A stretch of DNA of 64,000 nucleotides from Methylobacterium mesophilicum (lineage in GTDB: Bacteria; Pseudomonadota; Alphaproteobacteria; Rhizobiales; Beijerinckiaceae), in contig NZ_BPQU01000015.1 of the NCBI RefSeq assembly GCF_022179445.1, positions 1 to 64,000 on the forward strand. The letters run 5' to 3'. Position 1 is the first letter of the stretch; each line of letters starts with the position of its first letter. Shown one piece after another: positions 34,647 to 43,187 of the stretch. The position numbers were made by a program, and so were the translations under genes. The notes beneath the pieces are model-generated. The model did no database searches. It saw nothing but the letters and a program-made list of their open reading frames with translations, and had not been told where the DNA came from.

Positions 34647-35972
34647 GTGATGAAGATCCTGATTGCCGCCACGCCGCTCACCGGCCACGTGAACCCGCTG
34701 CTCGCCATCGGCCGCGCCGCCGCCGCCCGGGGCGACACCGTGCAGGTGCTGACCGACCCGGCCTTCCAGGCCAAGGTCGAGGCGGCGGGCTTGGGCTTCG
34801 CGCCCTACGCGGACAACGATTCCGCCGGCTTCCTGGAGACGGCGCTGCCCGCCGGCCCGGAGCGGTTCCGGAGCGAATTCCAGCGGCGCTTCATCGATCC
34901 CATGCCGGTCCAGGCCGCCGCCCTGCGGGCCCTGATCGCCGCGGATGCGCCGGACGTGATCGTGGCCGGCAGCATGTTCCTCGGCGTTCTGCCGCTGCTC
35001 CTCGACAGGGCGCCGCGCCCGCCGATCGTCACCGCCAACATCAGTTTCCTGTTCCTCGAACGGCCCGACCACGCTCCGATCGGCCTGGGCCTGCCGCCCG
35101 CCCGCGACCCGTCCGAACTCGCCCGCTACGCCGCCCTGAAGGCGGGCATGGATGCCGCCTTCGCCAACCCGGTCCGGGCCTACGCGGACGCGCAGCTCGC
35201 GCGGCTGGGCGCGGCCCCGCTGCCGGCGTCGCTGCCGCACGCGGTGGTGGTCCTGCCCGACCTGTTCCTCCAGCCGACCGTGCCGGGCTTCGAGTACGAT
35301 TACGGCACGCTGCCGCCGGGCGTCCGCTTCATCGGCCTGCTCCAGCCCCCGGCCCCGCCGGCGCCCCTGCCGGACTGGTGGCCGGAGCTGGAACGGGCCA
35401 ACGCCGACGGCAAGCCCGTGGTGCTAGTCACCCAGGGCACCCTCGCCAACGCCGATTTCGGCGCGCTGGTCGAGCCGACCCTGGCCGCCCTCGCCGACCG
35501 GGACGACCTTCTCGTCCTCGCCACCACGGGCGGCCGCCCGGTCGAGGCGCTGCGCGGGCCGATCCCGGCCAACACGCGGGTCGCGCGGTTCCTGCCGTTC
35601 CGGGAGTTGCTGCCGCGGGTGAGCGTGCTCGTCACGAATGGCGGCTACGGCAGCGTCTCGCAGGCGCTGTCGAACGGCGTGCCGATCGTCTCGGCGGGCC
35701 TGACCGAGGACAAGGCGGAGGTGAACGCCCGGATCGGCTGGTCCGGGGTCGGCCTCAACCTCGCCACCAACGCGGCGGGGGTCGACGCCCTGAGGGAAGC
35801 CGTGGCGCGGGTGCTCGGCGAGCCGGGCTTCCGGCAGCGGGCCATGGCCCTGCAGGAGGCCTTCGCGGCGCGGGACGCCATGGCCGGCATCCTGGGTGCG
35901 ATCGACGCGCTGGTCCGCACCGGCCCGGCCCACAACAGCGGCACGGCGGTTCCGATGGCGAGGTCGGCGTGA
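34647..35972 (+). CDS. GT1-family glycosyltransferase (UGT/MGT type)
   Basis: A 441-residue glycosyltransferase with an N-terminal acceptor domain (KILIAATPLTGHVNPLLAIG) and a C-terminal nucleotide-sugar domain (VLVTQGTLAN, LLPRVSVLVTNGGYGSVSQAL). The family glycosylates small lipophilic acceptors such as macrolides, terpenoids or carotenoids. It is the first gene of a four-gene operon: its stop overlaps the start of the ferredoxin gene (GTGA), which is followed by a reductase and a P450. The unit probably hydroxylates and glycosylates a hydrophobic metabolite. Confidence 0.9.
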   Translation: MMKILIAATPLTGHVNPLLAIGRAAAARGDTVQVLTDPAFQAKVEAAGLGFAPYADNDSAGFLETALPAGPERFRSEFQRRFIDPMPVQAAALRALIAADAPDVIVAGSMFLGVLPLLLDRAPRPPIVTANISFLFLERPDHAPIGLGLPPARDPSELARYAALKAGMDAAFANPVRAYADAQLARLGAAPLPASLPHAVVVLPDLFLQPTVPGFEYDYGTLPPGVRFIGLLQPPAPPAPLPDWWPELERANADGKPVVLVTQGTLANADFGALVEPTLAALADRDDLLVLATTGGRPVEALRGPIPANTRVARFLPFRELLPRVSVLVTNGGYGSVSQALSNGVPIVSAGLTEDKAEVNARIGWSGVGLNLATNAAGVDALREAVARVLGEPGFRQRAMALQEAFAARDAMAGILGAIDALVRTGPAHNSGTAVPMARSA

Positions 35973-36208
35973 AGCCGGCTACCGATCATCCGGTGCTGCG
36001 GGTCGTGGTCGATCTCAACCGCTGCCAGGGCTACGCCCAATGCTGCTACGCGGCCCCGGACGCCTTCGCGATCCGGGGCCACGAGATCCTCTTCTACGAT
36101 CCGGCCCCGCCGGCTGAGCGGCGCGGTGCGATCGAGCGCGCCGTCCAGGCCTGCCCGGTTCGCGCCATCAGCCTGCAGGCCGGCCCGGACGACGGAGATC
36201 TGCCGTGA
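35969..36208 (+). CDS. 3Fe-4S ferredoxin for cytochrome P450
   Basis: A 79-residue ferredoxin with Cys19-X5-Cys25 and a distal Cys62-Pro, the pattern of monocluster 3Fe-4S ferredoxins that serve bacterial P450s (an additional Cys26 is adjacent). It starts with GTG at 35969 overlapping the glycosyltransferase stop, and its stop overlaps the reductase GTG. It carries electrons from the reductase to the P450. Confidence 0.9.
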   Translation: MKPATDHPVLRVVVDLNRCQGYAQCCYAAPDAFAIRGHEILFYDPAPPAERRGAIERAVQACPVRAISLQAGPDDGDLP

Positions 36209-37512
36209 CCGCCGAGCCCGCCGGCATCGTGGTGATCGGCGCCTCGCTGGCGGGCCTGCGCGCCGCCGAGGCCCTGCGGCACGGCTCCTATGACGGGCCG
36301 CTGACCCTGGTGGGAGCCGAGCCGTATCGCCCCTACGATCGGCCGCCCCTGTCGAAGCACGTGCTCGCCGGAGAGCTGAGGCCGGAGGCGACCCGGCTGC
36401 CGGAGCGTACGCGCCTGCGCGCTCGCTGGCGGCTGGGGAACGCGGCCGTGTCCCTCGACCGGAAAGCCCGCACGCTCCGCCTCGCGGACGGTACGGAGCT
36501 GGCTTATCAAAAACTGCTGATCGCCACCGGGGCCGATTCCCGTCCCTGGCCGGTCGAGACCGGCGGCGGGCTCGCCGGCATCCACACCCTGCGCGGCCGT
36601 GACGACGCCGCGTCCCTCCGGGCGGACCTCCTGGCCGGGCCCCGGCGGGTCCTCATCGTCGGGGGCGGGCTGATCGGCTGCGAGGCGGCCTCCTGCCTGC
36701 GCGACCTCGGCCTGCCGGTGACCCTGGTCGATCCCAACCCGACCCCGTTGGCCCGGGCTCTTGGGACCTGGGTCGGCGGCGTGATCGCCGCGCGCCTGCG
36801 CGAGTCCGGCGCGGTGTTCCGCCCCGGCACCCAGGTGCTGCGGTTCGAGGGCGACGCGGCCGGCCGGGTCGCCCGGGCCCGCCTCGCGGACGGCGGCACC
36901 GTGGAGGCCGACCTCGTGATCGCCGCTCTGGGCGCGACCCGGGCCACCGGCTGGCTCCGGGGCGCCGGCCTGACGGCGGATCCCGGCGGCGTCACCTGCG
37001 ACGCGGCCTGCCGGGTCCTGGACGCGGACGGAGCGCCCTGCCCCGACATCTACGCGGCCGGAGACGTGGCCCGCTGGCCGATCCGGCTCTACGGCGACCG
37101 GCTGGTCTCGGTGGAGCATTGGGGCAACGCCGTCGAGCAGGCGGCCCACGCCGCCCGCAACATGCTGGCGGCCCCCGAGGACCAGCGCGCCTACGTGCAT
37201 CTTCCGGCCTACTGGTCCAGCCAGTTCGGGATCAACATCAAGGCCGTGGGTCTCACCGAGGGTGCCGACGCCGTCGCGGTGGTGCAGGGTACGCGCGCGT
37301 CCCGGCGCTTCCTCGCGGTCTACGGCCGGGCCGGACGCAGCATCGCGGCGGTCTCGTTCGACCAGGCCCGGTGGCTGCCCGCCTATGCCGAGGCGATCGA
37401 GGCGGGCGCCGCCTTCCCGCCGATCCTCGACGCCACGGACCAGCCCCGGATCGAGACCGCAGCGCCGGGCTTCCCGCCGGCGCGCCCCTCCGCCGAGGCC
37501 GCCCATGGCTGA
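36205..37512 (+). CDS. FAD-dependent ferredoxin reductase
   Basis: A 435-residue pyridine-nucleotide:ferredoxin reductase. The FAD-binding GASLAGLRAAEALR follows the N-terminal beta strand, the NAD(P) motif GGGLIGCEAASCLRDLG lies near residue 153, and YAAGDVARWP closes the FAD site. It belongs to the putidaredoxin-reductase/rubredoxin-reductase-like group. It starts with GTG at 36205, overlapping the ferredoxin stop. It supplies the P450 electron chain. Confidence 0.92.
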   Translation: MTAEPAGIVVIGASLAGLRAAEALRHGSYDGPLTLVGAEPYRPYDRPPLSKHVLAGELRPEATRLPERTRLRARWRLGNAAVSLDRKARTLRLADGTELAYQKLLIATGADSRPWPVETGGGLAGIHTLRGRDDAASLRADLLAGPRRVLIVGGGLIGCEAASCLRDLGLPVTLVDPNPTPLARALGTWVGGVIAARLRESGAVFRPGTQVLRFEGDAAGRVARARLADGGTVEADLVIAALGATRATGWLRGAGLTADPGGVTCDAACRVLDADGAPCPDIYAAGDVARWPIRLYGDRLVSVEHWGNAVEQAAHAARNMLAAPEDQRAYVHLPAYWSSQFGINIKAVGLTEGADAVAVVQGTRASRRFLAVYGRAGRSIAAVSFDQARWLPAYAEAIEAGAAFPPILDATDQPRIETAAPGFPPARPSAEAAHG

Positions 37513-38758
37513 CCCGATGTCCGACGAGGCCCTGTTCGCCGCCGTGACGGACCCGGCCAACCGGGCCGACCCCTACCCGCTCTATGCCCGTCTGCGGCAG
37601 CGCCCGGTCTGGCGCCAGCCGGACGGCAGCTACGTGGTGAGCGGCCACGCGGCGATCCGCGGCCTGATCTTCGATCCGCGCCTCAGCTCGGAGGATCTGC
37701 CGCCGCCCCGCCGGCCGCGCACCGGCAACCCGCTCAAGGACCTCATCCTCAACCCGATCAAGAACCGCATCACCGCGACCCACCGGCCGCTGATCTTCCG
37801 CGACCCGCCCGACCACGACCGCCTGCGCAGCCTCGTCATGCGCGAATTCTCCATCACCCGGGTGCTCGGCCTGCGCGACCGGATCGCCCGCGAGGTCGAT
37901 CAGCTCATCGACGCCTGCCGGGGGCGCTCCGAGATCTGCCTGGTGAGCGACCTGTCGTACCCGTTGCCAGTCACGGTGATCTGCGAACTGCTCGGCGTCC
38001 CCGAGGCGGACGAGCCGCGCTTCCAGGTCTGGGCGACGCAGCTCGCCACCGCGGTGGAACCGGATGCCCACCACGACGCCGAAACCCGCCGTCAGATCGT
38101 CGGGGCCTTCGACGCGATCGCCGCCTATATGCGCGACCTCATCCGCGAGAAGCGCCGGCGCCCGGCCGACGACATGCTCAGCGGGCTGGCCGCGCCCGGT
38201 CCGGATGGCCGGAAGCAGCTGAGCGACTTCGACCTGATCGCCACCGCGGTCCTGCTCCTGGTCGCGGGCCACGAGACCACCGTGAACCTCATCACCAACG
38301 CGATGCTGACCCTGCTGCGCCACCCGGGCGAACTCGAGCGCCTGCGCGCCGACCCGGAGCGGGCGCCGCAGGTGATCGAGGAGGTGCTGCGCTACGAACC
38401 GCCGGTGCATTTTCGGACCCGCAAGGCGTTGGGTTCGATCACCATGGCCGGCGAGACGATCCCGAAGGGCGCCCCGGTGATCCTGCTGTTCGCCGCGGGG
38501 AACCGCGACCCGGAACGGTTCTCCGAGCCCGACCGGTTCGATCCGGACCGAGCGGACATCCAGCATTTCGGCTTCGGCGGCGGCCTGCACTACTGCATCG
38601 GCGCACCGCTCGCCCGGATCGAGGCCGAGATCGCCCTGGTGGCGTTGAGCCGCCGCCTCGTAGCGCCCCGCCTGCTGCGCGACCCGCCGCCCTACCGGCC
38701 TGGCGCGTCGCTGCGCGGGCCGGAGCAGCTCGGGATCGGGATCGACGGGATCGTCTGA
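37505..38758 (+). CDS. Cytochrome P450
   Basis: A 417-residue soluble bacterial P450. The I-helix motif AGHETT, the K-helix EEVLRYEPP with ExxR, and the heme loop FGFGGGLHYCIGAPLAR (proximal ligand Cys364) are all intact. It starts with ATG at 37505 overlapping the reductase stop; an in-frame ATG at 37517 is an alternative. Together with the preceding ferredoxin and reductase it forms a full class I system; the acceptor is unknown. Confidence 0.94.
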   Translation: MADPMSDEALFAAVTDPANRADPYPLYARLRQRPVWRQPDGSYVVSGHAAIRGLIFDPRLSSEDLPPPRRPRTGNPLKDLILNPIKNRITATHRPLIFRDPPDHDRLRSLVMREFSITRVLGLRDRIAREVDQLIDACRGRSEICLVSDLSYPLPVTVICELLGVPEADEPRFQVWATQLATAVEPDAHHDAETRRQIVGAFDAIAAYMRDLIREKRRRPADDMLSGLAAPGPDGRKQLSDFDLIATAVLLLVAGHETTVNLITNAMLTLLRHPGELERLRADPERAPQVIEEVLRYEPPVHFRTRKALGSITMAGETIPKGAPVILLFAAGNRDPERFSEPDRFDPDRADIQHFGFGGGLHYCIGAPLARIEAEIALVALSRRLVAPRLLRDPPPYRPGASLRGPEQLGIGIDGIV

Positions 38759-38813
38759 GAGCCCGTCGCCCCGGCCGGATTCCGGATGGGTTACGAAACG
38801 TGAACCGCCGGAA

Positions 38814-38829
38814 TGTTTCCCGTGAAACA
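38814..38829. promoter_or_regulatory. Candidate parS (ParB-binding) site
   Basis: TGTTTCCCGTGAAACA differs at one base from the parS consensus TGTTTCACGTGAAACA and is extended by AA/TT on both sides. It lies in the convergent gap between the P450 and the alkene reductase genes. The inner CC makes it imperfect as a palindrome, but this base is variable in some parS sites. Such sites cluster near the replication origin. Confidence 0.65.
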
Positions 38830-38886
38830 TTCACAGGTTCCGGCCCCCGTCCCTGCTGGGACGGAGGAGCCGTCGATCCCGTGCGA

Positions 38887-39999
38887 TCAGCGCCGCACCG
38901 GGACCGGACCGTTCATGCCGGGCCAGTCGGAGTAGCCGTTGGCGCCACCACCGTACCAGTAGGGCTTGGGCGCCTCGGCCAGGGGTGCGCCGCTGGCGAG
39001 GCGATCGACGAGGTCGGGGTTCGCGATGTAGGGGCGGCCGAAGCTGAACAGGTCGGCCCGGCCTTCGGCCAGCTCGGTCTCCGCGAGGTCGAGGGTCAGC
39101 TGGTTGTTGCCGATATACGCGCCCTTGAACCGACGGCGCAGGTCGAGGAAGTCGATCCCGTCCGGAACGTCGCGGGTCTGCTGGGTCACGCCTTCGATCG
39201 TGTGGACGTAGAGCAGGCCGAAGCCGTTCAGCGCGTCGACATAGGCGCCGTAGGTGGCGTGCGGATCGGAATCGAGCGGCGTCTCGCCGGGCTGCGTGGT
39301 GGCGGGCGAGAGCCGGATGCCAACGCGGGCGCCGCCGCCCCAGACCTCGGTGACCGCCCGGACCACCTCCAGGGGAAAGCGCAGGCGGTTCTCGATCGAC
39401 CCGCCGTACCGGTCGGTTCGCTTGTTGGTGGAATCGCGGACGAACTGCTCCAGCAGGTAGTTGTTGGCCGAGTGGATCTCGACGCCGTCGAAGCCGGCCC
39501 GCTTGGCGTTCTCCGCGGCCCGCCGGTAGTCGGCGACGATTCCGGGGATCTCGTCGGTCTCCAGCGCCCGCGGCGTCTCGTGGGGCTTCATGCCGTCCTG
39601 GGTGAACGCGGTCCCCTCGGGCTTGATCGCGGAGGCCGAGACCGGCAATGCGCCGCCCGGCTGAAGATCGGGATGGGAGATCCGGCCGGTGTGCCAGAGC
39701 TGCAAGAAGATCCGCCCGTCATTGGCGTGGATCGTCCTCACGATCCGCGACCAGCTCTCCACCTGCGCGTCGGACCAGATCCCCGGGGTGTAGGCGTAGC
39801 CGACGCCTTGCGGTGAGATGTTGGTCGCCTCGGAGATGATCAGCCCGGCATTCGCGCGCTGCCCATAATAGTCGGCGGCGAAGTCCGGCGGCACGCCTTC
39901 GTCGTTCGAGCGGCTGCGGGTCAGGGGTGCCATCACCACCCGGTTCTTGAGCGTCAGGTCGCCGATGGTGACGGGTTGAAGGATCGGGCTGTTCGGCAT
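38887..39999 (-). CDS. Old Yellow Enzyme family alkene reductase
   Basis: A 370-residue FMN-dependent ene-reductase. MAPLTRSRS near the N-terminus binds FMN, the substrate pair lies in GVEIHSANNYLLEQF (His-x-x-Asn), and RYGGSIENRLRF and LFSFGRPYIANPDLV complete the TIM barrel signature. It reduces activated C=C bonds of enals, enones, maleimides or nitro-olefins with NAD(P)H. Start ATG at 39999. Divergent from the dehydrogenase at 40319. Confidence 0.93.
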   Translation of the reverse strand: MPNSPILQPVTIGDLTLKNRVVMAPLTRSRSNDEGVPPDFAADYYGQRANAGLIISEATNISPQGVGYAYTPGIWSDAQVESWSRIVRTIHANDGRIFLQLWHTGRISHPDLQPGGALPVSASAIKPEGTAFTQDGMKPHETPRALETDEIPGIVADYRRAAENAKRAGFDGVEIHSANNYLLEQFVRDSTNKRTDRYGGSIENRLRFPLEVVRAVTEVWGGGARVGIRLSPATTQPGETPLDSDPHATYGAYVDALNGFGLLYVHTIEGVTQQTRDVPDGIDFLDLRRRFKGAYIGNNQLTLDLAETELAEGRADLFSFGRPYIANPDLVDRLASGAPLAEAPKPYWYGGGANGYSDWPGMNGPVPVRR

Positions 40000-40318
40000 G
40001 GGGCCTCGCACACGGCATCGCGGAAGGACGATGGCCGAAAACGCCTCGCCCAGGCTCGGAAGGGATGGCCAATAACCCGTCGAGGCCCGTCCGGGGTTCC
40101 ACGGTCGCGCCTGGATCGGCCGAATCGGCTGCCATCGCAGGCCGGCGGCGCGGAATGCCGCGGGAACCGGCCTCCAGGGCCCGCCTTGCCCTGTCGGTCG
40201 CTTGCGAGCGGCGCGGCCTTGGGCGTCGCCGCAGCGGAACTTGACCGTACGGCCGGGCGCTTGCCCTGGCGAGGCCGCACCGCGCGGCTGTGCTTCCCCG
40301 ATCTGGAGAACCGACCCG
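40000..40318. other. Divergent intergenic region between alkene reductase and dehydrogenase
   Basis: The 319 bases hold both promoters. I see no gene, no clear inverted repeat and no regulator gene beside it. Confidence 0.45.
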
Positions 40319-41494
40319 ATGAAGGCACTCTGCTGGCACGGCAAGAACGATATCCGCTGCGACACGGTGCCGGACCCGGTGATCGAGGATGCCCGCGACG
40401 TCATCATCAAGGTGACGAGTTGCGCGATCTGCGGCTCCGATCTCCACCTGATGGACGGCCAGATGCCGACCATGAAATCCGGCGACGTGCTCGGCCACGA
40501 GTTCATGGGCGAGGTCGTCGAGGTCGGCCAGGGCTTCACCAAGTTCAGGAAGGGCGACCGCATCGTCGTGCCGTTCAACATCAATTGCGGCGCCTGCCGC
40601 CAGTGCAAGCTCGGCAACTGGTCGGTCTGCGAGCGCTCGAACCGCAACGGCGAGATGGCGGCCGCGCAGTTCGGCTACCCGACCGCGGGCCTGTTCGGAT
40701 ACTCGCACCTCACCGGCGGTTATGCCGGCGGGCAGGCCGAGTACGTGCGCGTGCCCATGGCGGACGTGGCGCCCATGAAGGTGCCGGATGGCATGGACGA
40801 CGAGTCGGTCCTGTTCCTCACCGACATCCTGCCCACCGGCTGGCAGGGCGCCGAGCATTGCGAGATCCAGGGCGGCGAGACCATCGCGATCTGGGGCGCG
40901 GGCCCGGTCGGCCTGTTCGCGATCCAGTCGGCCAAGATCATGGGGGCCGGGCGCATCATCGCCATCGACACCGTGCCCGAGCGCCTCGCCCTCGCGAAGA
41001 AATCCGGCGCCACCGACGTCATCGACTTCATGAACGAGGACGTGTTCGAGCGGATCCGTGAGATCGGCAAGGGCCAGGGCGCCGACGGCGTCATCGACTG
41101 CGTCGGCATGGAGGCGAGCGCGGGCCATGGCGGCCTCACCGGCGTGCTCTCGACCCTCCAGGAGAAGCTGACCTCCACCGAGCGGCCCTACGCGCTGGCC
41201 GAGGCGATCAAGGCGGTGCGCCCCTGCGGCATCGTCTCGGTGCCGGGCGTCTATGGCGGCCCGGTACCGGTCAACATGGGCTCGATCGTGCAGAAGGGCC
41301 TGACCCTCAAGAGCGGCCAGACCCACGTGAAGCGCTACCTGGAGACGCTGACCAAGCTGATCCAGGAGGGCAAGTTCGACATGACGTCGATGATCACCCA
41401 CCGGTCCACGAACCTCGCCGACGGCCCGGACCTGTACAAGACCTTCCGCGACAAAAAGGACGGCTGCGTGAAGGTGGTGTTCCACCCGAACTGA
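40319..41494 (+). CDS. Zn-dependent alcohol dehydrogenase, formaldehyde-dehydrogenase-like
   Basis: A 391-residue medium-chain dehydrogenase. Catalytic zinc ligands come from CAICGSDLH and GHEFMGEVVE, the structural zinc cysteines from CGACRQCKLGNWSVC, and the NAD-binding GAGPVGLFA from the Rossmann core. It matches the glutathione-independent formaldehyde dehydrogenase-like subgroup. In a methylotroph a role in aldehyde detoxification is plausible. Start ATG at 40319 gives MKALCWHGKNDIRCD, the usual family start. Confidence 0.92.
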   Translation: MKALCWHGKNDIRCDTVPDPVIEDARDVIIKVTSCAICGSDLHLMDGQMPTMKSGDVLGHEFMGEVVEVGQGFTKFRKGDRIVVPFNINCGACRQCKLGNWSVCERSNRNGEMAAAQFGYPTAGLFGYSHLTGGYAGGQAEYVRVPMADVAPMKVPDGMDDESVLFLTDILPTGWQGAEHCEIQGGETIAIWGAGPVGLFAIQSAKIMGAGRIIAIDTVPERLALAKKSGATDVIDFMNEDVFERIREIGKGQGADGVIDCVGMEASAGHGGLTGVLSTLQEKLTSTERPYALAEAIKAVRPCGIVSVPGVYGGPVPVNMGSIVQKGLTLKSGQTHVKRYLETLTKLIQEGKFDMTSMITHRSTNLADGPDLYKTFRDKKDGCVKVVFHPN

Positions 41495-41586
41495 GCCCGA
41501 TTGCGGCGCGCCCGCCGCCGCCGAGACGGCCCCGGTCGCCAGAGACCGGGGCTTCGACCGTCGCTTTATCCCAGGACCAATCCCGT

Positions 41587-42768
41587 ATGACGATGCCGGC
41601 CGCCCGCACCCTGCTGCCCCTCCTCCTCTGCACCCTCGCCGGATCGGCCCTGGCGCAGGAGCCCGTGGCCGCCACCTCGCCGCCGCCGGCCGGCTCGACC
41701 GCGCTGACGCAGGTTGCGCACTTCCAACATCAGGTCACCGGCGTGACAGTGGCGCAGGACGGCCGGATCTTCGTGAACTTCCCGCGCTGGACCGAGGATT
41801 CGCCGGTGTCGGTGGCGGAGCTGAAGGACGGCAAGCCGGTCCCCTACCCCGATGCCGAGTGGAATGCCTGGCGCAACGCCCGCAAGGACGAGGTCGACCC
41901 AAAAACCCACTTCGTCTGTGTACAGAGCGTGGTCGCCGACCGGCAGGGCCGGCTCTGGGTCGTCGATGCCGCCGCCCCCGCGATGGCGGCCGTGGTCAAG
42001 GATGGCCCGAAGCTCGTGGCGATCGACCTGAAGACCAACACGGTCGCCAAGACGATCGCGTTCGACCCGACGGTGGCCCCGCAGGGCTCCTACCTGAACG
42101 ACGTGCGGATCTCGCCCGACGGCAAGACCGCCTACCTCACGGATTCCGGCGCGGAGGGCGCCCTGGTGGTGGTCGACATCGAATCCGGGACGGCCAAGCG
42201 GCTGCTCGCGGGCGTGCCTGCGACCATGCCCGATCCGGCCGTGACGGTGACGTATGACGGCAAGCCCCTGCGGCGGCCGGACGGGCGCGGCGTCGCGTTC
42301 TCGGCCGACGGCATCGCCCTCTCACCGGACGGCAAGACGCTGTACTGGCAGGCGATCAAGGGTAAGGTTCTGTACAGCCTGCCGACCGACGCGCTGACCG
42401 GCTGGGTCACGGCATCGCTGGTGCCGGAGATGCTGGCCGACAAGACCCTCACCGGCAAGGTCGTCACCGTGGGCGAGAATGGGCCAGCCGACGGTCTGCT
42501 CATCGATCGCGACGGCAGCCGCCTATACGTGACGTCGCCGCAGGACGATTCGATCAAGGTCCGCGATCTCGCGTCCAAGGATTCTGGGGTGACCACGCTG
42601 ATTCAGGATCCGCGCCTGCGCTGGCCGGACACGTTCAGCCAGGGGCCGGACGGGACCGTCTACGTCACGACCTCGCACATCCAGGATTCCGCCTTCTACA
42701 AGGAGGGCGCCCCGGTCGCGCTCCCGACCGAGCTGTGGAGCTTCAAGCCGGTTGCGGCTCCGCGCTGA
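41587..42768 (+). CDS. Secreted MRJP/yellow-family protein
   Basis: A 393-residue protein with a signal peptide (MTMPAARTLLPLLLCTLAG, cleavage after SALA) and a six-bladed-propeller domain of the major royal jelly/yellow family: VTVAQDGRIFVNFPRW, LNDVRISPDGKTAYLTDSG, DGIALSPDGKTLYW. Bacterial members are periplasmic or secreted, possibly L-dopachrome-tautomerase-like or lactonase-like; activity is unproven. Probably monocistronic after the dehydrogenase. Confidence 0.9.
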   Translation: MTMPAARTLLPLLLCTLAGSALAQEPVAATSPPPAGSTALTQVAHFQHQVTGVTVAQDGRIFVNFPRWTEDSPVSVAELKDGKPVPYPDAEWNAWRNARKDEVDPKTHFVCVQSVVADRQGRLWVVDAAAPAMAAVVKDGPKLVAIDLKTNTVAKTIAFDPTVAPQGSYLNDVRISPDGKTAYLTDSGAEGALVVVDIESGTAKRLLAGVPATMPDPAVTVTYDGKPLRRPDGRGVAFSADGIALSPDGKTLYWQAIKGKVLYSLPTDALTGWVTASLVPEMLADKTLTGKVVTVGENGPADGLLIDRDGSRLYVTSPQDDSIKVRDLASKDSGVTTLIQDPRLRWPDTFSQGPDGTVYVTTSHIQDSAFYKEGAPVALPTELWSFKPVAAPR

Positions 42769-43187
42769 GCCCGTCACACGCCCGACGTCTGTCGGCGCCG
42801 GGCCGGAAGCTCATCACCCAATATGGGGCAGGACCACGCAACGAGATTGCTTGTACATCGCGAATGGCGTCGCAACAGATAAATTCACTTTACGTCACCA
42901 TAAATACAAATCCCCCTGTTTATCATTCATAATCTTGGGTCATAGAACGTCCGATATTTTAAAGACCGCTCTTCGACCATTTAAAATTGAATACCGGTCC
43001 GGTCGTGACATGAAGTCAGATCTGTCAGTCGAAAAATACAAACAGAAACAATTCCATCTCCAACACAAATTACGATATCGGCCACCTATTCATGATGGGG
43101 AGGCACATGGTCCGGCAGCTTCCCGATCGACACCATCAAAATCAATTTTATAAGATTCGAGATTTCGTAACAGGGATTATATGAGCG
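42769..43187. other. AT-rich region upstream of the chemoreceptor gene
   Basis: The 419 bases drop sharply in GC compared with neighbours from about 42870 (runs such as CACTTTACGTCACCATAAAT). Likely promoter of the mcp gene; no other gene is supported, and the open frame at 42752-43153 has no coding character. Confidence 0.45.

Noticed and set aside
42752..43153. 133-codon open frame in the AT-rich gap before the chemoreceptor
   Set aside because: Composition differs from coding neighbours, there is no ribosome site or family match, and it straddles a likely promoter.
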